Source: Branchiostoma belcheri (taxonomy: Eukaryota > Chordata > Leptocardii > Amphioxiformes > Branchiostomatidae). From it: DNA of 64,000 nt. The stretch is taken from contig NW_017803379.1 in NCBI RefSeq assembly GCF_001625305.1, positions 450,801 through 514,800 on the forward strand. The letters are read 5' to 3'. A program made the translations under genes and the position numbers. Below the pieces are notes generated by a model. That model ran no database searches and was not told the DNA's origin. It saw nothing but the letters and a program-made list of their open reading frames with translations. Positions 48,801 to 60,400 of this stretch are shown piece after piece (position 1 is the first letter of the stretch; every line of letters starts with the position of its first letter).

Positions 48801-49686
48801 GACAGGCGGTAGAAACGCCCACTACCAGCTCCACTGGTACTGCATCTGATCATGAATATCATTAAGTGTTGTTAGTAACAAATTACAAGTTTTGTAACAA
48901 ATCACAACCCCACTTTCCATAGAAAATTAAATAATAAACCTTCAATGTCTCAACCGGTGAATGTGAAATAACTGTGGAAATGCACCTATTTTCACAGGGA
49001 CTTAATTTGCTGAAAGGCGATTTCTGCTTTTGAAATGATTTTGTTCTAACGTTACAATACTAGTAGTCAATGCAAATGGATATTCATGCTGTCATGATTT
49101 TGTAGTAGAGAGTGCCACCGCAAAAACTGCGAAAAAAAAAACCCCACCACAAATGTTTCAAAGTTTACGGTTGCTGTAGTGTAATTCTCTGAGACAAGTC
49201 AGGCAGTACAGAATAGTCTCCAAGAACAATCTCGGGGCTAAAGAGAACAAATTGGCTGCCTGTAACCAGGCCACCTGTAACCATTGGCAAATGGTAATTT
49301 GGGTGGCCAATTTGATTGTCCCCTGCCCCCGCAGAAATACCCAACAAATTAAAAGTAACTGTAACCAGTATAACGGTTGTAAGGAGTCATGACACTTGTC
49401 AACCTGCCCATTGTGTGTGTAGCACACAAATGGGGCACACATAAGTGGTGTGTCTACATTTGTACCTCAGGCATGCCAAACAAAAACATTAATACCCATG
49501 CAAAAAGATCAGTTAAAATCAGCCCAAAGAACCTGCTAGTAGGTAAAAAATCAGCATGTCCCATTTGAGATATACATGTACATGTACATTGTATCTCGCA
49601 ATATCCTTTAGTATAAGGGGTGGCCATATCTTCACCTAAAGAAAACATCCTGGAATCTTACCTGGTGAAGTTGTTGTTTCGTCCAT
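42847..49686 (-). CDS. Atypical synaptotagmin (Ca2+-independent type)
   Basis: Eleven exons join in phase to 558 aa: 49662-49686, 48687-48845, 48055-48294, 47073-47216, 46515-46702, 46032-46190, 45536-45667, 44969-45169, 44419-44536, 43853-44061, 42847-42948. A short N-terminus (MDETTTSP) precedes one membrane helix (about residues 15-36) and a Cys cluster (C43, C47, C48) suited to palmitoylation. A long Pro/Ser-rich linker leads to C2A (about 270-415) and C2B (about 417-557), which ends in WHPLT, the WHxL element of synaptotagmin C2B. Calcium ligands are poorly kept: the SDPYV aspartate is Asn in C2A (NPYVRG) and Thr in C2B (STYVKVE), and C2B loop 3 is not acidic. This resembles Syt12/13-type proteins; exact orthology is unresolved. 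A membrane-trafficking role without calcium sensing is inferred. Confidence 0.88.
43424..43791. mobile_element. Harbinger-type MITE, copy 1 (368 bp)
   Basis: Starts GGCCACACCAATTTAATTTC and ends with the reverse complement, flanked by TTA on both sides. A 3-bp TTA/TAA (TWA) duplication is characteristic of PIF/Harbinger elements. There is no coding capacity. It lies in the last intron of the synaptotagmin gene. Confidence 0.8.
47287..47746. mobile_element. Harbinger-type MITE, copy 3 (460 bp, different interior)
   Basis: Terminal inverted repeat GGCCACACCAAGTAAATTTT extending through 'atggatgacgtc', flanked by TTA on both sides. It shares only the first 11 bases of the terminus with the other two copies, and its interior is unrelated, so it is a separate subfamily. 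It lies in an intron of the synaptotagmin gene. Confidence 0.75.
47765..47860 (-). mobile_element. tRNA-derived SINE-like sequence
   Basis: On the minus strand an A-box-like segment (about 47836-47850, CTAGCAGTTAG) is followed about 40 bp later by GGTTTGATTCC (47793-47803), close to the RNA polymerase III B-box. Spacing fits a tRNA-derived head, but no complete tRNA cloverleaf is evident. Confidence 0.45.
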
Positions 49687-49699
49687 CTTGTGACGGACT

Positions 49700-50770
49700 C
49701 AAAAACCACCCTACCTGCCGTTGGTAGAGTTTTCTGGACTGGACAATGTACACCTGTGGTCAACCAAAAGAAGAAGAGTTGGCTCCAGTAATCAGCACAG
49801 ACAGGCCTGTGTTTTTCTGTGTGAAAGTTCCTTGTATGACGTAGATAAGGTATTCAAGTTCCTAACACCGTGCCTTGTGGCTTTCCAGGTCAAGCATGAA
49901 ACAACATTCTCGCACGACTCGTCCCTTGGTTACTGCATGATTATTTGCCACTTATAGATGCTAACAACTGTTTGCTTATATTCTAAACGTGAGGAAAAAC
50001 TCTTCTGCCTGTCAACTCTGGCATCACCTAGAGAACATGAGAACCTAGAGACATCACCTAGAGAATGCTAAGTTAAACTTTGGAACATGTTCAGGCATAC
50101 GGGAAGTAGCTGTTGGCTTTGCTTACCTTGAAGTCACACCATGACAATAATGATGATCCATTCTGGTGCACCACATGGCTTTTGTGCACTATTATTAGCA
50201 GTTAAGTCCACATATTGAAAAAGTACAATAAAAAAGACCCAAACACCCTGTTGTGGTTGTTAGGAGAAATGTAATATCCTGTTTTTGAACCCAGTCGCTG
50301 GCTGACACCGGTCTGACTGAAAAGAGCAAATGAGGCATGACTGCACGCAGGTATGTTTAACTAGAATGCCCAGAGGAAGTTGTTGACGCAGGATGGGGTG
50401 TCTTTTCAAGACGGTCAGTGATGCAGATATAAGCGGTTCACTTCCTTCTGAGCCCATGTCACTCGCATACCTGCATTTTGAGTGTGGCCTCACTTGTCCA
50501 GCTAAAAAGCTTAAATTACTACCACAGACTATATGTGGGTGAATTAATTTTTGGGAAACAGATGGCATCCATACAATGACTTTCAAAGTCTGCGTGGCCT
50601 TACAACCATTTAAGGTTAATGGCAATGTTAATAAGTCATTTTACAAACAAAACCCTTGAGAAACTACATCATAAAATAATGTCACATTTCTTATACAATT
50701 GATATCAATAGAAGTGTAAGGCAGAAAAAAATACACAGGAAAACATGAAAACAGTTCAAAGTCTTGATAA
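49700..50770. other. Upstream region of the synaptotagmin gene
   Basis: Holds the presumed synaptotagmin promoter and 5' UTR. A 121-codon minus-strand frame (50260-50625) has no recognised motif. No TATA box or CpG-rich block stands out. Confidence 0.35.
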
Positions 50771-50776
50771 ATGCTT

Positions 50777-50782
50777 CTTTTA
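50777..50782 (-). terminator. Candidate distal INPP4 poly(A) signal
   Basis: Minus-strand AATAAA about 1.97 kb beyond the stop of the alternative last exon (52757) and 3.66 kb beyond the main stop. The A/T-rich stretch 50780-52740 is compatible with a long 3' UTR. Assignment is tentative. Confidence 0.3.
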
Positions 50783-51360
50783 TTTCTCATATGCATGTTG
50801 AAAGCTTAACAATTTCCCTGGACATACACAATGTACATGTACATGGTACCTGACCGAGGTTCTCCCTGATACAGACCATCATTTATCAGACCATGATATT
50901 GCACAATTACCAAATACACGAAGAAAACAATATCACACAATGATTGTGGTTAAACATACAAACCATATAATAACATTTAAACGTACAGTAACTGTACATT
51001 TATTCATTAGGAATCAACACTGAGAAAAACAACATGACCTCCATTAAACATTGCTACACATTGATATCCATATAAGTTGGATTGTACAAGGTGGGAATTG
51101 GCAACAATTGATACCAATTCAAAAAATAAATACATTGTAATTCATAGCTACCTAGACATACATAATTGTTCAGGAGTTAAGAGGCAATAACTTACATTTT
51201 GTATTACAACCATACCATCTTGAACTTAAAAAAAAAAGAACATGGAAAACAATTCTGTTTCAGACATTTTAAAAAAGCTTACTGGCATTGCTATTTATTT
51301 TCTCTGTGCAAACAATTACAGTAGACCAATCAGATTCAATATGATCTCAGATTACAATAA

Positions 51361-51737
51361 GGCCACACCAATTTAATTTGTTGGTTCTCGGATTCACCTC
51401 TTCGTTTTTTTCTGATTTGAAAAAAAAAAAAAATTTGATTCTGGTCCTGAATCAACTGAAAAATGCTCATGTTTTGCCCCCCAACAGTTGAGGAAAGTCC
51501 TTTTCTTCCTAGTCATTACAGTTTTCCCATCTATCATTGCAGTGGTTTGATTAAAAGTTCAAAATTCAATGTTTAAATTTTAACCCAGCCTTTTGTGTTG
51601 ACTTCATGGCTCATTTTGTAGCATTTAAGCCTATAATAGGATGTCTAGACCTGTTTTTATTTTTATTTTTTTTCGCCCTGTCGCTTCATATTTTTTCTGA
51701 AAAAATCCGAGAACCAACAAATTAAATTGGTGTGGCC
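51361..51737. mobile_element. Harbinger-type MITE, copy 2 (377 bp)
   Basis: Terminal repeats GGCCACACCAATTTAATTTG flanked by TAA on both sides. It aligns with the element at 43424-43791 over its full length, including the interior 'gtgttgacttcatggctc'. It is noncoding. Confidence 0.82.
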
Positions 51738-52756
51738 TAAAAGGTCAGCAATAAGAGCTGTTTCTGACAAAACAGATGTATCTAAATCAGCTCCATACTG
51801 CTCAACCTTCTTCCTGTTGAGCCATGGCCTTTTGGTGTATTGGATACAGGGTTAGGCAGCAGGAAGAAGGTTTAATTTCTCACCCATCCTCTATCATTCT
51901 GCCCTTTGCTTTCCATATTTTCAATCATAGGTCGCATACTCTTTCTCTCACCCTTCTCGGTTCTTTTGTTTTCACTCAAACCTAACGAGCTTTGCTGCAT
52001 TTCTTAGGTTACAACACAAAATTTCTCAGCTCCAGAAACTGTTCAGATTCCCCTTTGAATCAACATGTATGTAATGTACAGTCAACAGGATGGTTCCGAT
52101 TACTTGTATACATGCAATCAAAATTAGTACAAATTTGCTTGGCTAGCATCAAGATTTCATGTACATGTGTAATGCTCACATGACTAATGACAAACGATGG
52201 AAGCAAATCATGGCATTTTTTGTACATGTGCCAGTGATATAAAAGTTACATGGTCCCAACAGTACACAACATGTTGTTCTGCTACAACTATAGGAATACT
52301 GTTTTCCACTGATAAAGATAGAGACCTATCAGCTCACTATTGTGTCTATCATGGCTGTCATTGCTATTACGTGTATTAGCAACTGTGCACCCAGTAAACT
52401 TCACATTGTCAACAACAAGCCCTTGCACACAACTTTCCCAAATTAGATTAGTAAGAAGTAACAGTTCATCTATTGTTAAAAGCAATTATAATGGTGTATT
52501 TGGAGACCACAAAACAGTAGCATGTGTACCAAAAATAAAAACCCTTTAAAAAATATCAACAAAATTTGTGCTAAAAAAGATTGATAACTAGCTATAGACA
52601 TTGCCAGGTAAAAAAAATAATAAATTCAAAAACTCCAAATTAGACAATTCATACAAGAATTTTTTTCTCTCGCATAGTATATCAAGTGATAGCTTAAGTT
52701 TTTTTCTTGACTCCTAGTCTTATATGTATATGCTCTACCTGATAAACTCACCATGG

Positions 52757-52853
52757 CTACACAAAGGAATGCAAGTAGTACCAGAGGAGGGACCGAACAC
52801 ACGTGTGTAAGGCGTCCCGGGGATGCTCTAGTGCCATCGCCATGGAAACAACA
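52757..52853 (-). CDS. INPP4 alternative last exon with hydrophobic C-terminus
   Basis: Acceptor ccttctccgttcacag at 52854 is in the phase needed by the exon ending at 56056 (CGA AG|). The 97-bp frame encodes VVSMAMALEHPRDAL followed by a hydrophobic end (LLWYYLHSFV) and TAG. Vertebrate INPP4 type I and II phosphatases are known to have alternative C-termini, the beta form being hydrophobic, so this exon is a plausible counterpart. A donor (ATG|GTGAGT) follows the stop within 10 bp, so the 3' UTR may be spliced further. Confidence 0.6.
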
Positions 52854-53551
52854 CTGTGAACGGAGAAGGACACAGCCTCACCAACACAGACACAACCAAC
52901 AGCTCGCTTTCAACTCACAACATGGCAATTTCCACAGTTTACATATTACTTTTAATTAACATTTAAGCTCTTCATTTTGTGCAATCTAAAATGTTTATTA
53001 AAAATGAACAGGACCCTGTTTGGAACTAGGACCGAAGGAAGATTTTTCTGATAATAATTTTTAAAACAACAGTGCTTAGAATATTTTATTCTAAACTCTA
53101 GTTGAACTGGGTTTCTTCCCCATTTTCAGAACCAAGCCAAAGAGAAGTTTGTTACTTAAAAACTGTGATTGAACAAACCACTCTTAATCTAAGCAGGGTT
53201 CAAACATGCAATAGAAAATGCAATGCCACAGTTACATGCAGTAATTTTAACAATATTGCCCCAAACCTTGATTTCCACTAGGTTATACACACTGTACACA
53301 GTTTTACATCACATACATGTATACACAGGCATTTATGTGTATATAAGTCTATACATGTATCTTATTCTATAGTTATTAACTACACATTTATTGGCATTTA
53401 TCAACTTTGATATTGAGGTTTTACATTGCTACTAAATTTCTTAAGTACTGTGTCTATCCATGCTTGCTATACACACCTATCTATGATTGTTATTTTGTAC
53501 ATTATCATCTGGTGAATGTATTGGTGAATTGCACTCACGATGTTACATTAT

Positions 53552-53872
53552 ACCAAGGAGCTAAAAATTGCGATCTTCAAGCTCCTGGATTATACAGATG
53601 TCATGAGAGTTAGTCTATGTGTGCCATACTTATAATGATGGTCTACATTGTCAGACTCTACAACATTGCCACATGATGAAGCACAATGTATGATCCTATA
53701 TCAGTGATCATGAATAAGCACATGAGAAGTATTGGCCATACATTTTCTCTGGATAGTCCTTGAGTGTTAAAACTGTCAACTATATGGGTTACATTTTCAA
53801 CAGTCCAACCTGCAAGATACGCATGTTAAACCAAGGAGCTTAAGAATCACGTGATTTTTAAGCTCCTTGGTT
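53552..53872. repeat. Two small hairpins with the same stem sequence
   Basis: 53829-53840 (aaccaaggagct) pairs with 53861-53872 (agctccttggtt) around a 20-bp loop. A related, imperfect hairpin lies at 53552-53590 (accaaggagct and agctcctggat). Both are in the INPP4 3' region and could be short fold-back elements or RNA structures. Confidence 0.6.
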
Positions 53873-54439
53873 CAATGTACAAATGGGCTACATGTATAAA
53901 GTAATGCATGGGTTTATACCTTTGATAATCTTAATCTATATGTAAGATACCTCTTCTCTGGCCTGGTTGGCCAAGAACTGCTTTTGTTTTATACCAGTCC
54001 TACAGATCCTGAATAAATCCTTCTGTTTAGTAATTTTTTTGGAGCAAATGGCCCCATGGCTAATGGTTACACTATGGATTTCTACTATCTGTTTTTATAT
54101 GATTATTAGTTGTCCAACCTGGGACACTGATGCCCAACAGTACACAGAACACTTAAACTTTAAAATTTGTTACAGACATGTGAATTATTGTTAACAAATG
54201 TTAGCCAGAGGATGAAGTGATGTTACCTTGTACAATGTACAAATGTAATCTACATCATTAGCTAATAATGTGTTACTGCGTGATCACATCATCACATGAG
54301 TGGACTTAAAAATGCATGTAGTGAAGGGTTCATATAATGCATCTTTTTAATGTCTTTCAGGCCTACTGTATTTTGTGCTAGCTAGAGTAGGTAATTCCTT
54401 CCACTCCATGGCATCCCTCCCCACTGTGCCCTTCGTGCA

Positions 54440-57400
54440 CTACGTGGCAACATTTCCATAGGTGCCCTCAGGGGGGCGGTAATTCTTGGGGAAGGCCATA
54501 AGCTGTAAGGAGTGGAAAGCGTACTTGCGGGATCCGATGTTCTTCATCGTGTTCTCACGACGACAGCCTTCACTGTAACGAGGAGCAGGAGAACGATAAG
54601 TAACTTCGGCAGGAGTGTGAGGGTCGGCCACACGCGCCGCGCCACCATCACGCAGTGGCGGCAATTAACGGGGCGCAGGCACCTGTTTGGAGGCGTATTC
54701 TTGCGGATAATGGCCCAGGACAGACCGGAACTGAAGACAGATGGAGAAGGGCAGGACAAGAAATCAGCACCTTTGCAACTGAACTAGCATGCTGCTGCTT
54801 GGTAAATCAGCGCAGTTTACCACAAAACCAAACAGATTTCCAGCAAACTTTGTCAAGAAAAACACACTCAGAAAAAGATACGGAATGGTAAGGCAAACAG
54901 TTGTTTCAGTCAGCCACTAAGTCATAACTAAAGCTGCCATGCTGTCAACTTTGAGCTCAAGTGACGTTTGTGACTATTCTTTTTAAAAAGTTCTGTTTTA
55001 CAGTAGACAAGTCATGCAAAAGGGTTTTAGTTTTTAAAACTTGAATGGAGTAGAATTATAGAGCCTTTATTTTTGTCGATAGAGCATGATCCTTCCGGAT
55101 GTTTCTTCAGTCCCAACTTCAGTTGCAATGGCTCTGATCACGGCACAACACACGGGAGGGTGGGGGGCGGGGGCACACAAGTTATGGCTGTAGGGTGTTA
55201 ACACACAGGTGCTACATGGTAATCTGGTGACAGCATCAATATTTCACACCAAAACCTGGGAAACAAGAAGGGGGCACACAGCCAGCTTAGTAACCAACCA
55301 CAGCTACTCTAAGTAAGGAATGCCTACAAAAATAGAACAAATTTTGCACCAATAATACATGCAGTAACATATATGTTCAAACTTGACAAAAAAATCTAAA
55401 TCATGATCTTATATCATAATACATTAAATGTAAAGAGTGGATAATCATCATTTAAATGTAAGTGCATGCATAACTTTTCAGTGACACATAACTGTGCCAT
55501 GTCTATGACATAATATTTACATGAGAATTAGAAATGATATCAAGTCAAGGTTAAATACAGGATGCACATTAAAATGTTGATAATCATGCAAACAATGTAA
55601 TATGTTAACACTATGAAACAATGCTGGAATGGGTTGTGAGAGTAAAGGTAAGATAAATCTAATATGATGTACATTTGTAAGCATGACTGGAAGATGAGAT
55701 GAGAGGGAAGCAAGCAGCATCAAAGAAACCTAAAAATCTACACTGCTTACTCTATGTAGTAGTAACATGTTAGATCCATGCAAACTTCATGAAACAGGAG
55801 AAAGTGTCATGTAGCTGTTGAACATGCTTCCTGTCAAGGAAGACTCTTTGTATTCTATCAAATCTAACAGGAGTCACAGAGATCCTAGCTTCCTCCTAAA
55901 TTAATTATAGCTCTCTTGGTATTACCACAAAGTCAGCTAAGTTATAAAATTATGTTTAATATTAGCATTATCAATAAGTACCAATGTCTAAACAGCAGAG
56001 TATAGTGTATAGCTCCATCATGCATGTTGGAGAACTGAAAGCCTTACACACTTACCTTCGCATACAGTCCAGTGCGTTGTTGAATATCTGTGGCGCCATC
56101 ATGTGCTCTAGCTGCAGGACTGTGCACTGCTCCAGGGTGACAGACATGGCGGTCCTGTCCTTCGCACTCTTACAACCCGTGACTCGCACACCATTCAGAC
56201 GTCTGCAGATCTGTGGGCAGCGGAACAGTTTATTCAGTGGTAGAAAATTTTTTTCAGTCTTCTGCTGCTTCTTCGGAATCTTTATTATTCCAGAATGTCA
56301 AAATTTTGTTATGCAACTTGGAATAAAGTAAGGAAAGAAACAGGGAGGAGGAAAGTGAAGTTTGCTGACCTCAGCGCTCTGTTGAAGGATCTCCACATTT
56401 TTGCTCTTGCGGATGTGCACGTTGTTCTGTAAGAACTGGAGCAGACCGGCCAGTCTGGTCTGGTGCGGCTGGTCAACATCAGCTGTAGTAAGGGAACATC
56501 AGAATGGACTTACATCTATTCAAACAAAGGACCCACTTAAAACTGGGTACATGCACTACCTGAGCATCTAGACACAAATCAAGTTGTTTTTTTTGTTAAG
56601 GGCTATAAGAGCAAGATTCTGATGATAAGCAAGAGAAATCTTACTAACCTGGTGCTGGCATCATCTCCATGTACTGCTCATAGTAGGAGTTCAACCGACT
56701 GAAGTTTTCAATGTTCACGATCTCTTGTAGAGATGTGTTCCCAAATCTACAGGAGAGCAATGTCACAAATCAGCTTAAAGTAATCAGTGAAAATAACTAC
56801 ATCTCTAATGGCAAAATAGAACAACAGTGGCAACAGCAACACTAAAACATGGAAACTTCAAAATTATGGCATGATTAACGTTTCGTAATTGTATAGCAAT
56901 TTTGCGGTGTAGATTAGCTACATAATTCAGTCTGCCACATCCTTTTGACTTTGATTTTGACTAATGAATTATTTGAGCAGTACTTCTCAGCCAGTGTGGC
57001 CTTCTCGTTGATGCCGACAGTGAAGAGGACAGGCTGTATTCTCAGCAGCATCCCACTTCTGATCTCCGCAGGCAGCAGGCCGTACAAGCCAGGGGGCAGC
57101 GGGATGCGCACGTTAATCCCTGTCCTGTGGGAGGGGGGCAGGAAACAGTCAAGACATATTGAGCTATTCAAAATCTTGTATTTTCCTACAACTATTGTAG
57201 AGTGGAATTTGCTAACACCAAGTACAGTTGGGGCATTATCATTTGTATATATAATAGCTTTAAACAACGCCTGCGCTTTTCTAGGTGTGCAGAAGTTGGG
57301 TGTAACAGGTGGTTTGGTATAAGATAGCTAGCTGCCACCACACTATGAGCCTTGTGTGTTATACCGAAGCGCCGGACCCTGGCTATACATGCAGCTACAG

Positions 57401-60400
57401 ATAGTTTTAAGCAGAGTTTGTATAGATGTAGTACATAGTAAACACATTCTGAAGGATTGTAGCTCACAGCTTTTATTTGGATAATGTATATCATGGTCAG
57501 TCCAAAGAATAAATATACACAACACCCTGAAAAATATACACAACACCCTGACAGTAGAAAAGATGAGTTTTCCTCTGACCTTGTGCCTGTGAGAACTGGT
57601 AGGAGATCGTGAGTGGAAGTTGACGAGGCGGGAACGATCTTGAACGTGACGTTGCGAAGGTCGTTAATCCCAACAACCATGTCCTCCAGCATTCCTAACT
57701 CATCGGCTGAGGACAGGAAAAACAGGATTTCTCTAAATATACTGATTAAAAATACTGACTTCTTATCATCTGCTAAGGACAACAAAACCTTCTCTACACC
57801 TACTAGTAGCTCTCTAATGCCATCTAGCAGTTATTGAGAGAACTGCACAATGTCATGCATAACAACAACATCAGTACAGGTGACCATATCCTTCAAGGTC
57901 TCATTCATGAGTTTTTTCCATACATTAGAAACCATGCATTAATGAGTGACTTACGAGACCGTGTTCCCTATGATCCTACATTAAATCAATTGATATCTTT
58001 CATGCTATGTTAAGCACACTTACTCTACGTCTCATAAAAAAATTGCCAACGACTTCTATACACACAAACCCCTTTTATGGGAATTACAAACTGCAACTAG
58101 CGGCTGCCCGAAGAGGCCCTCCCGCGCTGCAAACCTACGACCGCACAACTCACAACACTGGACTGTGCACGTCCGACCTAGCGCACGGCTGCCGACAATT
58201 ATGTCCTAATCAGTTACAAACAAGCTTTCACCGCTTTGACGTTTTACATCAGTTGGGATGGCTAAAGGGAAAATTCTCACCAATAAAAACACTCGTTCAT
58301 ACAGCCGTTTAGTTTTTGACTTGGTACTCTTTTAGGGGGTACACTCGGAGTAATACATGAATGAGACCTCAAGAATCATGTCAACAGTCTAGTGAATAGT
58401 GAAACTCATAACTAGTATGCCTTTGACTTAAGACGGTATTATCTCAAAATTTCAGTTGCTAAAGTTCAATGCATTATCTGTAGTTAAATGTGCAGTGTAA
58501 GTAAATATACATGTAACACTTGCGAAGTGATGTAGTATTTTTCTACAAATTTGAGTACAAGACCGTTCTGTGTTGTACTCTACTAACCATGAGGTGACAG
58601 CAGGCTTTCATAGTGCACCAGCAGACCGACCAGGTACAGCTGACGCAAGAAGTTCTCATCATTCAGAGACGTTCGCAGTTTGGTGATGAAGCCAGCCACA
58701 ACCGCTGACAACTGAGAGTTGGAGAATAAAGCTGTTATTTTTACCATACAAGTGTTACAGGCTGTTTTTTTCTGTCCAGCTTTAACTATCCCTGACACTG
58801 AGATTGTTTGTAACAAAACAATCAACAAAGTGAATAAAGAATATTCACTCACTTGATGCTAGTTTTTATACAGTCACATTAATCAAAAGAATTCTCATCA
58901 GTGAGATTTTGTGATAAATGCTTTACTGGTACTGCCATTTGCATCTTTGTCTTTATACTGTCTATTAAAAACATAATAATTTGTACAATTATATAACAAC
59001 TGACAGAAAAGGCAAAAACCCAAACTGTAAAAATGGACAACTCACTGCTTGTGAGAAGACAATGTCTCGTCGGTTCTGCAGTTCTTGGAGCTTGGAGGAC
59101 ACACAGCTGGTCTCCTAAATAACCAGGAAACAAGCAACACATGTTTCACTCATGATGGTCAGAGTTTATCAGGAAGAAAACCATACCCCTGCAGTAACTT
59201 CTGAATTAGAGAATCTTGTATTCTTGGAAACTCAGAGGCTTTGTTTGGCAGTGTCTTTGAAAATCAGATCATTCATGATAATTGTTTCATCACTAATTAT
59301 TAATTCATAAACTGTTTGATTGAATGATTAGGATAAGTCCATTTAGCAAGCCTAAACCACCACCAGTGTGCACCACTCAAAATATTCCAAACTTGGGCTA
59401 TTCCACTTAATAAGTTACAAGAGGGAGGTTAAGGAAATGAAAAAAAAAACAAGGGTTAGTGGGGTGAGGAAAATGGTACAATCAAGTGGAAAATATGCAA
59501 ACTAAAATCATATAAATCATAGTGGAAGGGAGCTGGGATGGAATGGTATACGTATGACCCTCCAAAAACTTTTATAAGTGGAATAGCCCATCTATCTTGC
59601 CATTTCTGAAGTGGCTTCATCAGATTCAGAAGTTTCGGACTGGTCCATTTTGTAAACGGTGAGTCTTTTCTTCTTTGGGGTCTCAAGCCAGCAATCAAGA
59701 TTTGTATCCTGAAACGTAAAACTTCCTTGTAACAATAGTCACCTTAGAACTGATCTTAAGGATCACTAAAAAGTGTGACCTTTGTCTGTTAAAAGTTATC
59801 ATATGTTAGACACAGAGTAAGATAATTGTTCTTTTCTGACAGACACTTCAATGAACAAAGCTTTGTTAAAAGGACAAAACAAAGTAAAAGACGACTGGTA
59901 AGTAAGGTAGCACAGTAAATGTCTATCATTTTCTACTAATCAACAGATCACGTTATTCCTACATGATTGTTTCTTGTTTCTTCTTATTAACTCACTTGTG
60001 TCAAATTTTATGGGTTCCCTTGCATATAGAAGAAGCATACTATTAGGAGAGTATAACAGTTTCAGTTTCATCAGCATGTGCATTGTACCTGCAGCAGCAG
60101 AAAGGTGAGACTCTGCTGTACTTTCTCTGTCAGCAGGGTGACACACTGGGTCAGTGTCTGCTGGAGGGGGTACAGGGCTTCACTCCATTCTGACGCTGGA
60201 TTGAAGAAAAATAATTAAACAATCAGCTGGACATAGACTCTTATATGTTACATGTAGCTTCCCTATGACAGTTGTAGCTGATCAAATAATCATACAAAAC
60301 ACAATGTACCAGTACACTCTAACAGACTTTGATTAAACCTTGATTTTGAAATGCACAATAAACAGCACCAAGAGATTGCTACAGCCTTGAAGAAGTAATA

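Noticed and set aside
50260..50625. Minus-strand 121-codon frame between synaptotagmin and INPP4
   Set aside because: No recognisable domain, no splice context and intergenic base composition; length is within chance for this much sequence.
57192..57785. Long minus-strand open frame (197 codons)
   Set aside because: Only 57580-57706 is coding: it is an INPP4 exon with proper splice sites. The rest is read-through into flanking introns with no family similarity.
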